From Bacteroidales bacterium (lineage in GTDB: Bacteria > Bacteroidota > Bacteroidia > Bacteroidales > JAEINX01), in contig JAEINX010000030.1 of the NCBI GenBank assembly GCA_016342645.1, positions 1 to 38,752 of the forward strand: a DNA stretch of 38,752 bases, written 5' to 3'. Position 1 is the first letter of the stretch, and each line of letters opens with the position of its first letter. The notes beneath the pieces are model-generated. The model had not been told where the DNA came from and ran no database searches. It was given only the letters and a program-made list of their open reading frames with translations. The translations under genes were made by a program, and so were the position numbers. Of the stretch, positions 16,694-26,483 are shown piece by piece.

Positions 16694-19600
16694 ATGAAAA
16701 AAATTATATTATCCCTATTTTTCTTGTGTAGCTTGAATCTTTTTTCTCAGGAAAGTAAATCAAAGAATATTGATGAAAAAATTAAGGCTTATTATGAAAA
16801 TGCAAGTGAATTTTCCGAAGCGGACAGATTATGGTTAAAATCACTTCCTGTAATGAAATTACCTGCTGATTATAACAATAAAGATTTACCTGCGATTTTA
16901 GATAACTCAAAAACGCTGTATTTCAGGGGGATTTTTGCTCAAGAAAACTTTGCCTCTTGCCAGCAATCTTCATCAATTGGATATAATTTTACTTATGAAA
17001 TAGATCGTGTGCGAAATTTGAATGCATTACTTCCCGAAAATCAATATAGTCCGTTTTTTGCATATAATTTCCAACATTTGGGGAATGGACATCTCGGTGT
17101 TAGTTATTATAACAGCATCAATATATTAAGAAAATGCGGTAATCCCAATCTTGCTGATTACGGTGGATTATTTTTCGGAGGTGCCGAAAGGTGGATGACA
17201 GGGTATGATGAGTATTATAAAGCTATGAACAACCGTTTGGGAGATGTTTTTTCAATCCCTGTTAATTCAATTGATGGCATTTTAACACTAAAAAATTATT
17301 TAAATGATCATCTTGATGGATCAGAAGTTGGTGGAGTAGTCTCATTTTCTGCTGCAAGCCCATGGAATAAAAAAATATTAGCGGAGGGAACTCCTGAAGA
17401 AGGAAAATATGTAATGGTTGAATGGGACATAAAAGCTACCCATGGGATGGTAATAGTCGGATATAACGATTCAATACGATACGATTATAATAATGATGGG
17501 AAATATACAAATGATGAAGATATTAATAACGATGGTGTTATTGATTTGAATGATTGGGAAATAGGTGGTTTTAAGTTTGCAAATACTTATGGTGTTGAAT
17601 GGGCTGATAGTGGGTTTTGTTATATGATGTATAAAAGTTTGGCATATGATTATACTCACAAAGGAATTTGGAATGAATCTGTTTTAGCTTTTAAAGTGAA
17701 AGATGAATATTCGCCAACTTTAACAATGAAAGTGAAAATTAAACACAATTCAAGAAATAAAATTAAAGTTTCTGCAGGTGTTTCTCAAAATATTAGTTCT
17801 TTATTACCTGCAAAACAGATGGATTTCCCAATATTCAATTATCAAGGTGGAAATCACTATATGCAAGGAGGTGAAAGCCTCGAAGAAAATAAAACGATAG
17901 AAGCCGGATTTGATATTACACCCATACTTAGTGAAATAAATTCAGGAGAACCTGCCAAGTTTTTTTTAATTATTGAGGAAAATGATCCTGAAAATGTAGG
18001 AAGCGGGAAAATTGACTCTTTTTCGGTAATTAATTATTTCGATGAGGTTAATGAGGTTGTTTGTACTGAATCAAATATTCCTTTAATTGAAAATGGGAAA
18101 ACAATTTTATCGCTTGTAATCACTCCCGAGTTTACAAAACCTAAGATAGTTACAGAAGAACTTCCACCTGTTTCTAATAAAGATGAATATACATTTCAAT
18201 TATTGGCTGAAGGCGGAATTCCTCCTTATAAATGGAATTTGAAAAAAAAGTATTTTAATGAATATTCTTCAGGAAATTTTCCGAATATTTCATCAAATGA
18301 ATTAATTCCGGAAAACTTAGAAGATGGATTTATAATGCAGGAAATTGAGTTTGAATTTCCATTTTATGGAGAAATCTATAACAAAATTGCAGTGCATGTT
18401 GACGGATTTTTGATGTTTGACGAACAAGATTATCCGTATGCTTATCTTTGGGACGAAGAACTACTTTTAAAAACTACAAAAATTGTTGGCCCATTGGTTA
18501 ATCCTGAACTTATAATTCAAAATTATAGTAATGATGGAATTTGGTATGAAGGTGATCAGAATTCAGCCACTTTCAGATGGAAAGCTTCTTTATATCAAGA
18601 AGAAGAAAATAATGAAATAAATTTTGCCGTAAAACTTTATCCTTCAGGACAAATTGAGTTTTATTATGGCGATTTTATCTTGTATCAACCTATTGATTTT
18701 GTTGCCGGAATATCTGAGGGAAATAAACTAAACTTTGTGGTTGCAGAAGAATCCGTCATATCAAACACTCCAGAACATCAAATGATTAGATTTTATCCTG
18801 AGCATTATCCACTTGGGATGGAAATTTCTGAAGATGGAATTTTTAATTGTAATCCAAATATTGATGTTTTATATGATAATATCAATTTCGTGCTTGAGGA
18901 TTTTAATAATATTTCTGATACAAAAGCTTTACCATTTTCTACTAATGGAATCAATTTGAATATTATAACAAGGACCGATGACGATAACATCATTGAAAGT
19001 GATGAGATTGTTTTTATTGATATAATTCTTAAAAATGTTAGTGAAGAAGCAATTGAAAACATTAGTTTTGAATTATTTTCCGAGGACAATTTTGTTACAA
19101 AAATTGACTCAATTGAAACTATTAACCTGATTGAAGCAGGAGAGGAAGTTGTAATTCAAAATGCGTTTTCGTTTAAAGTTGGACAGGTAAACATAAATAA
19201 TTACTTTCTCGCTTTAAATATTGGGATAAAAATTAATGAACATTTTTGGAATAAACCACTTTACCTCACCATTCAATCATCACTTTTGAAGCTTGAAAAC
19301 CATATTGTTGTTGACGGTGTAAACTCTCGGCTTGATGCGGGTGAAACAGTGGATTTACTTATCGGTTTCAAAAACTACGGTTTGGCTGAAATAAATGATC
19401 TATCAATTAGCCTGGATTCGGAGAATGAATTTATTGTAATTAATGAACCGTTTTTGAAAAATGTCGGTGATCTGATTAGTGGAGAAAGTCGAATGGTATC
19501 ATTCAGTGTTAGTGTTGATAACTTTACGCCCAGAGGAGAAAAAGTTATCTTTAATTTAAATTTTTATAATCCTTCCGGTTTTTCAAAAATCATTTCTTTT

Positions 19601-20533
19601 AATTTATTGGTTGGAAAAACACCTGTGTTAATTATCGATCTGGATGGGACTAATGTATCTCCGCCGATTTTTAGTAATTTGCTCGACTCCTTAAATATTA
19701 ACTATGATATTTCAGATTCACTGCCCGAAAACCTTAATGATTATCAATCAGTTTTTGCTTGTCAAGCCAAAGTTATGGGGCCTTTATCAGAAAATATTGT
19801 TAACCGATTCAGTTCTTTTTTGACCCAGGGTGGAAACTTATACATGGAGTGGGGTAGGACTTGGGCTTCATCCTATCCACTTACTGATTTGCATGAAATG
19901 TTTAATATTGATATTGAATATTTCCCAGCATTTGCAATCTTTGATTCGATTTATGGACAAAATGGCAGTTTTACGGAAGCAATGAATTTTAGTTTTAGCG
20001 GTTATTATTATTTCAATAAAATGTACCTATTACCGGAACCTCCGGCACAACTGATATTTAAAAATATTTCGGATACAACAGGCTGTGGAGTCTTTTACGA
20101 TGCCGGGAATTATAAAACTATCGGTGTTTCTTTTGAATTTGGCGGACTTGATGATGGTGAATTTCCGGCAACAAAAATGGAATTATTGAAGCGTTATTTA
20201 AATATATTCAATGTTCTTTATGAACCAATTGGAATTCAGGAAAATGAAGAAACTCAGGTTTATGATCTCACCAATTTTCCTAATCCTTTTTCAAATGAAA
20301 CTTTTATTTCGTTCTCACTAAAAGAAAGTTGTGATGTCGAACTTTATGTATTTGATATTAACGGACGGAAAATAAAAAACTTATTCTCGGGCAAATTAAA
20401 TGCAGGGAATCATAATATTCTTTGGGATGGAAAAACAGATAAAAATAAAACAGTTAAACCCGGTATTTACTTTTATAGCTTAGTGCTTGCAAATTCTGCT
20501 ATTACGAAAAAAATGGTAAGGCTAAGATTTTAA
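16694..20533 (+). CDS. Secreted papain-like (C1) peptidase with T9SS sorting domain and EF-hand-like insert
   Basis: The start at 16694 gives a clean signal peptide (residues 1-18, ending NLFSQ) and a protein of 1279 residues; the upstream ATG at 16655 lies before the predicted transcription start. A C1-type catalytic domain spans about 70-320. Q83 and C89 in QENFASCQQSSS keep papain's oxyanion-Gln to Cys spacing, H250 sits in THGMVIVGY, and N297 in FANTYGVEWADSGF. Between His and Asn are two contiguous EF-hand-like loops starting at D264 and D276. The middle (about 490-1090) is mostly beta-rich, Ig/CARDB-like sequence. Residues 1190-1279 form a type A sorting domain (LTNFPNPFSNETFISFSL; GIYFYSLV). 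A cell-surface or released calcium-stabilised protease is the best reading. Confidence 0.85.
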   Translation: MKKIILSLFFLCSLNLFSQESKSKNIDEKIKAYYENASEFSEADRLWLKSLPVMKLPADYNNKDLPAILDNSKTLYFRGIFAQENFASCQQSSSIGYNFTYEIDRVRNLNALLPENQYSPFFAYNFQHLGNGHLGVSYYNSINILRKCGNPNLADYGGLFFGGAERWMTGYDEYYKAMNNRLGDVFSIPVNSIDGILTLKNYLNDHLDGSEVGGVVSFSAASPWNKKILAEGTPEEGKYVMVEWDIKATHGMVIVGYNDSIRYDYNNDGKYTNDEDINNDGVIDLNDWEIGGFKFANTYGVEWADSGFCYMMYKSLAYDYTHKGIWNESVLAFKVKDEYSPTLTMKVKIKHNSRNKIKVSAGVSQNISSLLPAKQMDFPIFNYQGGNHYMQGGESLEENKTIEAGFDITPILSEINSGEPAKFFLIIEENDPENVGSGKIDSFSVINYFDEVNEVVCTESNIPLIENGKTILSLVITPEFTKPKIVTEELPPVSNKDEYTFQLLAEGGIPPYKWNLKKKYFNEYSSGNFPNISSNELIPENLEDGFIMQEIEFEFPFYGEIYNKIAVHVDGFLMFDEQDYPYAYLWDEELLLKTTKIVGPLVNPELIIQNYSNDGIWYEGDQNSATFRWKASLYQEEENNEINFAVKLYPSGQIEFYYGDFILYQPIDFVAGISEGNKLNFVVAEESVISNTPEHQMIRFYPEHYPLGMEISEDGIFNCNPNIDVLYDNINFVLEDFNNISDTKALPFSTNGINLNIITRTDDDNIIESDEIVFIDIILKNVSEEAIENISFELFSEDNFVTKIDSIETINLIEAGEEVVIQNAFSFKVGQVNINNYFLALNIGIKINEHFWNKPLYLTIQSSLLKLENHIVVDGVNSRLDAGETVDLLIGFKNYGLAEINDLSISLDSENEFIVINEPFLKNVGDLISGESRMVSFSVSVDNFTPRGEKVIFNLNFYNPSGFSKIISFNLLVGKTPVLIIDLDGTNVSPPIFSNLLDSLNINYDISDSLPENLNDYQSVFACQAKVMGPLSENIVNRFSSFLTQGGNLYMEWGRTWASSYPLTDLHEMFNIDIEYFPAFAIFDSIYGQNGSFTEAMNFSFSGYYYFNKMYLLPEPPAQLIFKNISDTTGCGVFYDAGNYKTIGVSFEFGGLDDGEFPATKMELLKRYLNIFNVLYEPIGIQENEETQVYDLTNFPNPFSNETFISFSLKESCDVELYVFDINGRKIKNLFSGKLNAGNHNILWDGKTDKNKTVKPGIYFYSLVLANSAITKKMVRLRF

Positions 20534-20573
20534 AGATTATGATTAAATAAAAAATGAAACCTGTAAATTCTTT

Positions 20574-21761
20574 CTAAATTTCTTTTTTACCTGTATGTTT
20601 TGTGCTTGAGAATTCTTTTTTTGCATTTCTGACTTTTAATAGTGAAAGAAACATTAAAATAAACCCTTTTGGAAGTGTCGCCAAAGCAATAATTGTTTTA
20701 GAATTATAAAACTTAAGTGGTATTGAAAAGAAAAAGGCAAGAATGCATCCAACTAAAGTACAAAGCCATGCCATCTTAAAGTCGTGATTATTAAAAAGTA
20801 ATGATAAAATATTAATAATTACAAGAGTTCCTAATAAAAGTATTCTCGGTGGTTGGGAAAATTGTATGATCTTTTCAAAATAATCAATGTTTCCATTTGC
20901 GAATAAATGCTTGATTGATTGAAATAAATCACGTTTGAAATAATGAATTTGTGCAGATAGCCATTTTTCACGTTGGGTCGAAAAAACTTCGGCTTGCTGA
21001 ACTTTTTCATCGTAAACATATGCATCCTCCAAATAATCAATTTTGTAGTTATTTCTTAGTATTTTCAATTCTATTTCTTTATCAAAACCTGCGACTACAT
21101 CAATCGTATTCATTAGATTTTTAAAAAATTTATAATCAAAAGCCATCCCCGAACCAATTATTGCTGAAGAGAAACCAAGAACTCTATGTCCTTTTCTGAA
21201 AATATGATTATTAATTTCTTCGCTAACCGCATCAAGTATTGCAAAAGGAGTGTTAATGTTTTTTGCAGTACGGTGGCATTGTAAAGCTATGAATTTTTTC
21301 GTGAAATGCTTGTTGATTTTATAAAGAAAATCTTTTTCCATGATATTATCAGCATCAAGAATCAAAGCAAAATCATAAAGATCAGTTAATTGATCCATAG
21401 CTTTATTTAAGGCTTTTGATTTAGTACTTTGTTTGAAAGACACTTCAAATAAAATAACATGCTGGTTTTTTAATTCCTGTATTGTTTCAGCTTTCAAAGA
21501 ATCGGCGATTACAATTACGTCGAATAATTCTCTGGGATAGTTTTGTTGTAGAGCATCAGAGGCAGATTCTAAAATTACGGCATCTTCTTTATAAGCAGGT
21601 AGTAAAATTGCAAACTTTCTGTCTTTATCGAAACTTGCAATTTTAGGCCTATATCTGAACAATCCGCCAATAGCAAAAATTAGAATGTATAAAGTAGCGA
21701 GTGAAAAATAGATAAAAAATATGGTCTGAATAAGATTTAATATTTGAAAAAGTACCTCCAT
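20574..21761 (-). CDS. Membrane-associated GT2 glycosyltransferase (pair 2, b)
   Basis: The 395-residue protein has an N-terminal membrane segment (about 8-33), a GT-A catalytic domain (ILLPAYKEDAVILESASDAL; LILDADNIM as the DxD-type motif; the later segment GFDKEIELKIL) and two or three C-terminal membrane segments (about 305-385). The architecture resembles processive or polyprenol-linked GT2 enzymes such as cellulose/hyaluronan-synthase relatives, but QxxRW is replaced by QREKWLSAQ. It is the last gene of the exopolysaccharide operon and a close paralogue of the gene at 22730-23950. The donor sugar is unknown. Confidence 0.88.
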   Translation of the reverse strand: MEVLFQILNLIQTIFFIYFSLATLYILIFAIGGLFRYRPKIASFDKDRKFAILLPAYKEDAVILESASDALQQNYPRELFDVIVIADSLKAETIQELKNQHVILFEVSFKQSTKSKALNKAMDQLTDLYDFALILDADNIMEKDFLYKINKHFTKKFIALQCHRTAKNINTPFAILDAVSEEINNHIFRKGHRVLGFSSAIIGSGMAFDYKFFKNLMNTIDVVAGFDKEIELKILRNNYKIDYLEDAYVYDEKVQQAEVFSTQREKWLSAQIHYFKRDLFQSIKHLFANGNIDYFEKIIQFSQPPRILLLGTLVIINILSLLFNNHDFKMAWLCTLVGCILAFFFSIPLKFYNSKTIIALATLPKGFILMFLSLLKVRNAKKEFSSTKHTGKKEI

Positions 21762-21777
21762 AGTAAATGTTTTATAA

Positions 21778-22713
21778 TTATAATACAGGGTTTTCGAAAA
21801 TTTCTTTATTTGAGATATTATTGAGATTCCATATAATTCCTTTATAAAAAGCTTTTAATAAATCGAATCTCCGTTTTAATATAAAACTAATAGTGTTTTT
21901 AGGGATTGCAATAAGAATTATGTAAATAATACTGATATAAAATTCTTTTCCTTGAGCATTTCTACGTAGAAAAACAATTCGGTTTCGGGTTTGATAAAAT
22001 ATTTTTAAGGGGCTTTGCTTTCCGGTAGCTATCGACTCTTTATGGTAAATCAATGAGTTGTGAACATAAAAAATCTTATAGCCTGCTTTTTTTATTCGAT
22101 AGCACCAATCCGCTTCTTCGTAGTATAAAAAATAAGCATATGACATCATTCCGACTTTTTTTATCACATCAATTGGAATCATCATTGCAGCCCCGTGCGC
22201 ATAAGCTGTTTTGCGATCTTCTTCGTATTGTCCAATATCTTTTTCGCCAAAACCTATTGCACGGTTCCTCATCGTTCTTAAATTGTATGGAGTAGCTCCT
22301 GCATATTGAATAGTGTCGGGTGTATGAAAATAGCGTATTTTGGGGCTGACGGCACCTATTGTAGGGTCGGCTTCCAATTTATCTACCAATGGCTCAAGAA
22401 AGTTTTTTGTTACAACGGTGTCATTATTTAGCAGTAAAACATATTTTCCGCGTGCTTTCATTATTCCGTAATTATTTCCGGCTGCAAATCCGTAATTAAT
22501 AGGGCTTGGGGTCATGATTACATTTGGAAATCTTGACTTTATATCAAGGGGAGAATCATCGGGTGAGTCATTGTCAACAACAATTATTTCAAAATTCGGA
22601 TAGCTCAACTTGTTAATTGATTCTATTAAATCGCATGTTACTTCAGAATGGTTGTAATTAACAGTAATTATTGAAACTAAAGGATAAATTCGTTTATGTT
22701 TTGAAATAAGCAT
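21778..22713 (-). CDS. GT2 glycosyltransferase, rhamnosyltransferase-like (pair 2, a)
   Basis: The 311-residue enzyme carries the GT-A opening VSIITVNYNHSEVTCDLIES (about 13-32), EIIVVDNDSPDDS, the region NYGFAAGNNYG and the metal motif LLNNDTVV (DxD equivalent). FLYYEEADWCYRIKKAGY is the conserved acceptor-side motif with the catalytic-base region. One short hydrophobic stretch near residues 260-280 suggests membrane association. These features match WbbL-type transferases of cell-surface polysaccharides. It is separated by 16 nt from its neighbours on each side and is about half identical by eye to the gene at 23979-24890. Confidence 0.9.
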   Translation of the reverse strand: MLISKHKRIYPLVSIITVNYNHSEVTCDLIESINKLSYPNFEIIVVDNDSPDDSPLDIKSRFPNVIMTPSPINYGFAAGNNYGIMKARGKYVLLLNNDTVVTKNFLEPLVDKLEADPTIGAVSPKIRYFHTPDTIQYAGATPYNLRTMRNRAIGFGEKDIGQYEEDRKTAYAHGAAMMIPIDVIKKVGMMSYAYFLYYEEADWCYRIKKAGYKIFYVHNSLIYHKESIATGKQSPLKIFYQTRNRIVFLRRNAQGKEFYISIIYIILIAIPKNTISFILKRRFDLLKAFYKGIIWNLNNISNKEIFENPVL

Positions 22714-22729
22714 TTTATTATAGAATCAT

Positions 22730-23950
22730 TTATTGAGATTTTTTGGTTGTATGAGAATGAGTTGTGTGTATGAATTTTTTGCTTGCTCCTTTAATTTTCA
22801 ATAATGATAAAAACATCATAAGAAAACCTTTAGGTAAGGCTAAAACAGCTTTAATTAATTCTTTATTATAGAATTTTCGTGGAATTGAGAAAATAAGTGT
22901 GATGATTGTAAGTCCAAATAAAATTAACCAATTCAAGGGAGACAAATAAAAAAGTGAATCAATAAAAGTCAGTTTTAATATATAAGTTAATCCTGAAAGG
23001 AAAACGAAAATGGATAAAAGCCCGAGTAAAATAATCCTCGGGGGTTGAATCATTTGCAAGACTTTATCGAAATAATCGATGTTAGCTTTAAAAATAAGAT
23101 CATTTAGGCCTGAGAAAAAATAATCTCTAAAATAGCTTAATTGTGCAGCAATCCATCGGCGTCTTTGATTTACGAAAACATCGGATTTTTGAGTTTTTTC
23201 ATCAAAAACTAAAGCATCCTCGCAATAATCAATTACATATTTTTGTTTTAACAATTTCATTTCAACTTCTTTATCCTCACCAACTGAGTCGATGGTTTTC
23301 ATCGTATCTTTGAAAAGTTTGTATTCCAGAGCCATACCTGAGCCGATCAGGGCTGAAGATAAACCCAAAACTCTGTGCCCTTTCCTGAAAACATGATTAT
23401 TAATTTCCTCGCTAATTGCATCGAGTATTGCAAAAGGAGTATTAGTGTTTTTTGCAAGCCTATGGCCCTGAACAGCAACAAAACCGTTGTCGAAAGACTT
23501 GTTAAGTTTTTTGATAACATCGCTTTGCATAATATTATCGGCATCAAGAATAAGAGCAACATCATAATCATCACCAATAACTTCCATTGTTTTATTAAGA
23601 GCTTTTGATTTTTTACTGACCTCAAAACTTACAACGTTTACAGTGATTGGTAATTTTCTCAAAGCTTCAAGAGTAGATTCTTCAAAAGAATCTGCAATAA
23701 CTATTACTTCAAAATAATCCTTAGGATAATCTTGATTTAATGCATCTTTAGCAACTTCAACAATAACCGAGTCTTCTTTATAACCGGGAATTAATACTGC
23801 AAATTTTCTTAGCTTGCTATTTTTCACAGGTTTTTGTTTGTAATTAAACAATCCGGCAAATCCGAAAATAAAAATATAGGCAGTAGCAAAAGTTAAAAAT
23901 ACAAATATTGCGATTTCAAAGATGTGAATAAATATTTCAGCTATTTCCAT
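22730..23950 (-). CDS. Membrane-associated GT2 glycosyltransferase (pair 1, b)
   Basis: This 406-residue paralogue of the operon's last gene has the same layout: membrane segment at about 10-35, catalytic domain with VLIPGYKEDSVIVEVAKDAL and LILDADNIMQSD, the motif QRRRWIAAQLSYF (a QxxRW-like acceptor motif that is intact here), and C-terminal membrane segments (about 310-390). The intact QRRRW compared with QREKW in the sister gene hints at different activity after duplication. It likely adds sugars to the lipid-linked repeat unit at the cytoplasmic face. The gene lies 28 nt after the rhamnosyltransferase-like gene. Confidence 0.88.
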   Translation of the reverse strand: MEIAEIFIHIFEIAIFVFLTFATAYIFIFGFAGLFNYKQKPVKNSKLRKFAVLIPGYKEDSVIVEVAKDALNQDYPKDYFEVIVIADSFEESTLEALRKLPITVNVVSFEVSKKSKALNKTMEVIGDDYDVALILDADNIMQSDVIKKLNKSFDNGFVAVQGHRLAKNTNTPFAILDAISEEINNHVFRKGHRVLGLSSALIGSGMALEYKLFKDTMKTIDSVGEDKEVEMKLLKQKYVIDYCEDALVFDEKTQKSDVFVNQRRRWIAAQLSYFRDYFFSGLNDLIFKANIDYFDKVLQMIQPPRIILLGLLSIFVFLSGLTYILKLTFIDSLFYLSPLNWLILFGLTIITLIFSIPRKFYNKELIKAVLALPKGFLMMFLSLLKIKGASKKFIHTTHSHTTKKSQ

Positions 23951-23978
23951 AATTAATAAGGTTTATTTTTTTTGTAAG

Positions 23979-24890
23979 TTAGGCATATTTTTTATGTGTC
24001 AGATTCCAAATCATTGCTTTGAAAAATGCTATCAATAAATCGAATCGGCCTTTAAAAATATATTCAATGCTAATACGGGGTATTGTAATAAAATACATAT
24101 ATAAAAGGCATATAAATAGTGTAATTCCTTTTCTGTTTCGACGAGCAAAAAGAACTCTGTTTCTGGTAATATAGTAGATTTGTAAAGGGCTATCTTTAAC
24201 GGTTGATATTGATTCTTTGTGAAGTACACAAGATTTTCCTTGATAATAAATTTTATATCCTGCTTGCTTAATGCGATAAGCCCAATCATGTTCTTCGTAA
24301 TACAGAAAAAATATATCATCCATAAGTCCAACTTCTTTAATAACTTTCATAGGAACCAACATTGCTGCCCCAAAAATTGAATCTGTTTCGTGAGTTATAT
24401 CATATTGACCTGTATCTTTTTCACCAAAACCTACAGCTAATGTTCTGATTGTATAAGGTTTCATAGGTGTAAATCCGGCGAATTGAAAAGTGTCGGGTTT
24501 ATTGAAAAATTTAATTTTTGGGCTAACCATTCCAATTGAAGGGTCATTTTCAAGTAAATCAACCATTGGTTCGAGGAAATCAACAGGAACTTCAGTGTCG
24601 TTATTAATAAATAATAAATATTTACCTTTAGCTTCACAAATTGCAAGATTATTTCCTCCGGCAAAACCCAAATTCTTTTCACTAATTATCAAGTTAATTT
24701 CAGGATATTTTTCCTTAATTATTTCAGGTGTATCGCTTGGTGAGCCATTATCAACAACAATTATCTCTACATTTTTATACGTAATATGCTGAATAGAAGC
24801 CATGAATTCACATGTAACTTTTGATTGATTGTAATTAACCGTAATAATTGATACTAAAGGTTGTTTCATTGGTTGATTTTTTATTTCCAT
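23979..24890 (-). CDS. GT2 glycosyltransferase, rhamnosyltransferase-like (pair 1, a)
   Basis: The 303-residue GT-A enzyme has VSIITVNYNQSKVTCEFMAS (about 12-31), EIIVVDNGSPSDTPEI, NLGFAGGNNLAI, the metal motif FINNDTEVP and the acceptor motif FLYYEEHDWAYRIKQAGY. It is the clear sister of the gene at 21778-22713 through the shared PDT-Q-AG-TP and VGFGEKDTGQY segments. It starts 3 nt after the polymerase stop, which implies translational coupling. It would transfer one sugar during assembly of the exopolysaccharide repeat unit; donor and linkage are not deducible. Confidence 0.9.
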   Translation of the reverse strand: MEIKNQPMKQPLVSIITVNYNQSKVTCEFMASIQHITYKNVEIIVVDNGSPSDTPEIIKEKYPEINLIISEKNLGFAGGNNLAICEAKGKYLLFINNDTEVPVDFLEPMVDLLENDPSIGMVSPKIKFFNKPDTFQFAGFTPMKPYTIRTLAVGFGEKDTGQYDITHETDSIFGAAMLVPMKVIKEVGLMDDIFFLYYEEHDWAYRIKQAGYKIYYQGKSCVLHKESISTVKDSPLQIYYITRNRVLFARRNRKGITLFICLLYMYFITIPRISIEYIFKGRFDLLIAFFKAMIWNLTHKKYA

Positions 24891-24893
24891 CTT

Positions 24894-26405
24894 TTATTTA
24901 TTTACAAATTGGTTGGAAAAAATACTTTTTTTGGGAATTGCCGATAATAATTTATTTGTGGAAGCAATTTCATCATCAAGTTCTCTTGCAATAAACAGAT
25001 AAGACCATCCGATATACATAATTATTCCGGTGGGTATTTGGCCTAATACCCCGTTTCCATAGCTTGATGCCATTATTCCAACGAAGCCTGCAATTATAGC
25101 ATTCATTTTTCCGATCAATAGTTTATCTTTAATTTTAAACATTACAATATACGAAGATTTTATTAAAATATATGAAAGAAAAAACAGGTGCATCATAAGG
25201 CCTACAATGCCTTGTTCTGCCCATATTTGAACATACCAACTATCTGTAGCTATGTGAGCAAGAAATCCTTGAGGCGAAAAACGTTCACCCCATAAACCTG
25301 CACTACCTATTCCGCCTCCAAACATTCTTGTAGCTAAGTAGGCTTTTAATATTCTTTGATTAGCCAATCGAACCTGAAGCGAAGCATCTTCTTCCGGATT
25401 AAATGCTGTTCGCATTCTCTGTATTTGATAATTACTTTGCCCAATTGTTGTGAATTTAAAAAAGCCATAAACAAGTGCAAGAAATATTCCTCCAACAATT
25501 ATAACTCTAATATTTTTTTTAAGGACAATATACATTGCAAAACCCAGCATCGGGACAATCATAGCACCTCTTGTTCCTGAGAGCATCATACCGTAAAATC
25601 CGGTAATAGCCATGATTGCAAAAAATGCTTTTTCACGAAAATTTTTACTACTTAATGCTATTATTGACCCGACAACTCCTGCATGAGCCTGAGCTGCACC
25701 AAACTGCCCGGCATCGCTATAAAAGGAAAACACCCTTAGTTGTCCCCATAACATATGTGTAACGCCTCCAACTTCATCAAGCCATCTTTGTTCGGCAAAA
25801 TCAACACCGATAAAATATTGCATCATACCTTTCAATGTTCCGAGTATTGAAAGTATTCCCCACATATAGAGATAAAGATTGAAATATTTGTACTTATTAA
25901 ACATTAGAATTATTAAAGGAATTGTTAATAATGGGTATAAAGACATACCACGCATAGCATAAAACCATGCTTGTTTACTTAAAGCTTCGGGGTTAACAAT
26001 CTGAAATAAAGCATAAGCAAACCAAATAACCATAAATAATACTAAATCAATTCTTAGTTTTTTGTAATCAAGTTTTTCGTAGAAATGTTTAAAAAACATG
26101 GCAAGGTAAGAAATAACCAATAATCCATCAATGCTTAGTCCAAGAGGAACTCCACGAATGTATCTTGTCAAGCCGATTGCGAAAAAGGACATAAAAAGTA
26201 ATGAGATTAGGGCAATCGAAGGCAGGACAAAAAATCTGTTTAAATAAATTAAAATTGGCAATATAGCCGTAATCATAATTGCAGTAAAAAGGCCTCCTTT
26301 TGCTATTACAATACCGGCTATTACGGCAATAATGATCAAAATTGCATAAGCAACAGGATTGTTTAATTTCAGTGAACCGGGCCTATTTAATATATCATCA
26401 AGCAT
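24894..26405 (-). CDS. O-antigen ligase/polymerase-like (Wzy-type) membrane protein
   Basis: The 503-residue protein has at least ten hydrophobic segments and one large periplasmic loop in the C-terminal half (around 315-385), the hallmark topology of the O-antigen ligase / Wzy polymerase superfamily. Family-type segments are LSGTRGAMIVPMLGFAMYIV (about 276-295), with its conserved Arg, and GFLAHIATDSWYVQIWAEQGIVG in the loop and following helix. Next to a flippase and a chain-length regulator it is best read as the polymerase joining repeat units in the periplasm. A ligase role cannot be excluded from sequence alone. Confidence 0.85.
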   Translation of the reverse strand: MLDDILNRPGSLKLNNPVAYAILIIIAVIAGIVIAKGGLFTAIMITAILPILIYLNRFFVLPSIALISLLFMSFFAIGLTRYIRGVPLGLSIDGLLVISYLAMFFKHFYEKLDYKKLRIDLVLFMVIWFAYALFQIVNPEALSKQAWFYAMRGMSLYPLLTIPLIILMFNKYKYFNLYLYMWGILSILGTLKGMMQYFIGVDFAEQRWLDEVGGVTHMLWGQLRVFSFYSDAGQFGAAQAHAGVVGSIIALSSKNFREKAFFAIMAITGFYGMMLSGTRGAMIVPMLGFAMYIVLKKNIRVIIVGGIFLALVYGFFKFTTIGQSNYQIQRMRTAFNPEEDASLQVRLANQRILKAYLATRMFGGGIGSAGLWGERFSPQGFLAHIATDSWYVQIWAEQGIVGLMMHLFFLSYILIKSSYIVMFKIKDKLLIGKMNAIIAGFVGIMASSYGNGVLGQIPTGIIMYIGWSYLFIARELDDEIASTNKLLSAIPKKSIFSNQFVNK

Positions 26406-26483
26406 TTAATTCCAATCGTCAATATTTCATAAAATTAATAAAAAATCATTAACTGTGTTTAGGTTGATGATTAAAAGAGTTGT

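Noticed and set aside
20534..20573. Bidirectional terminator between converging genes
   Set aside because: Only a 5-bp AT stem (AAATT/AATTT) is visible, too weak to call.
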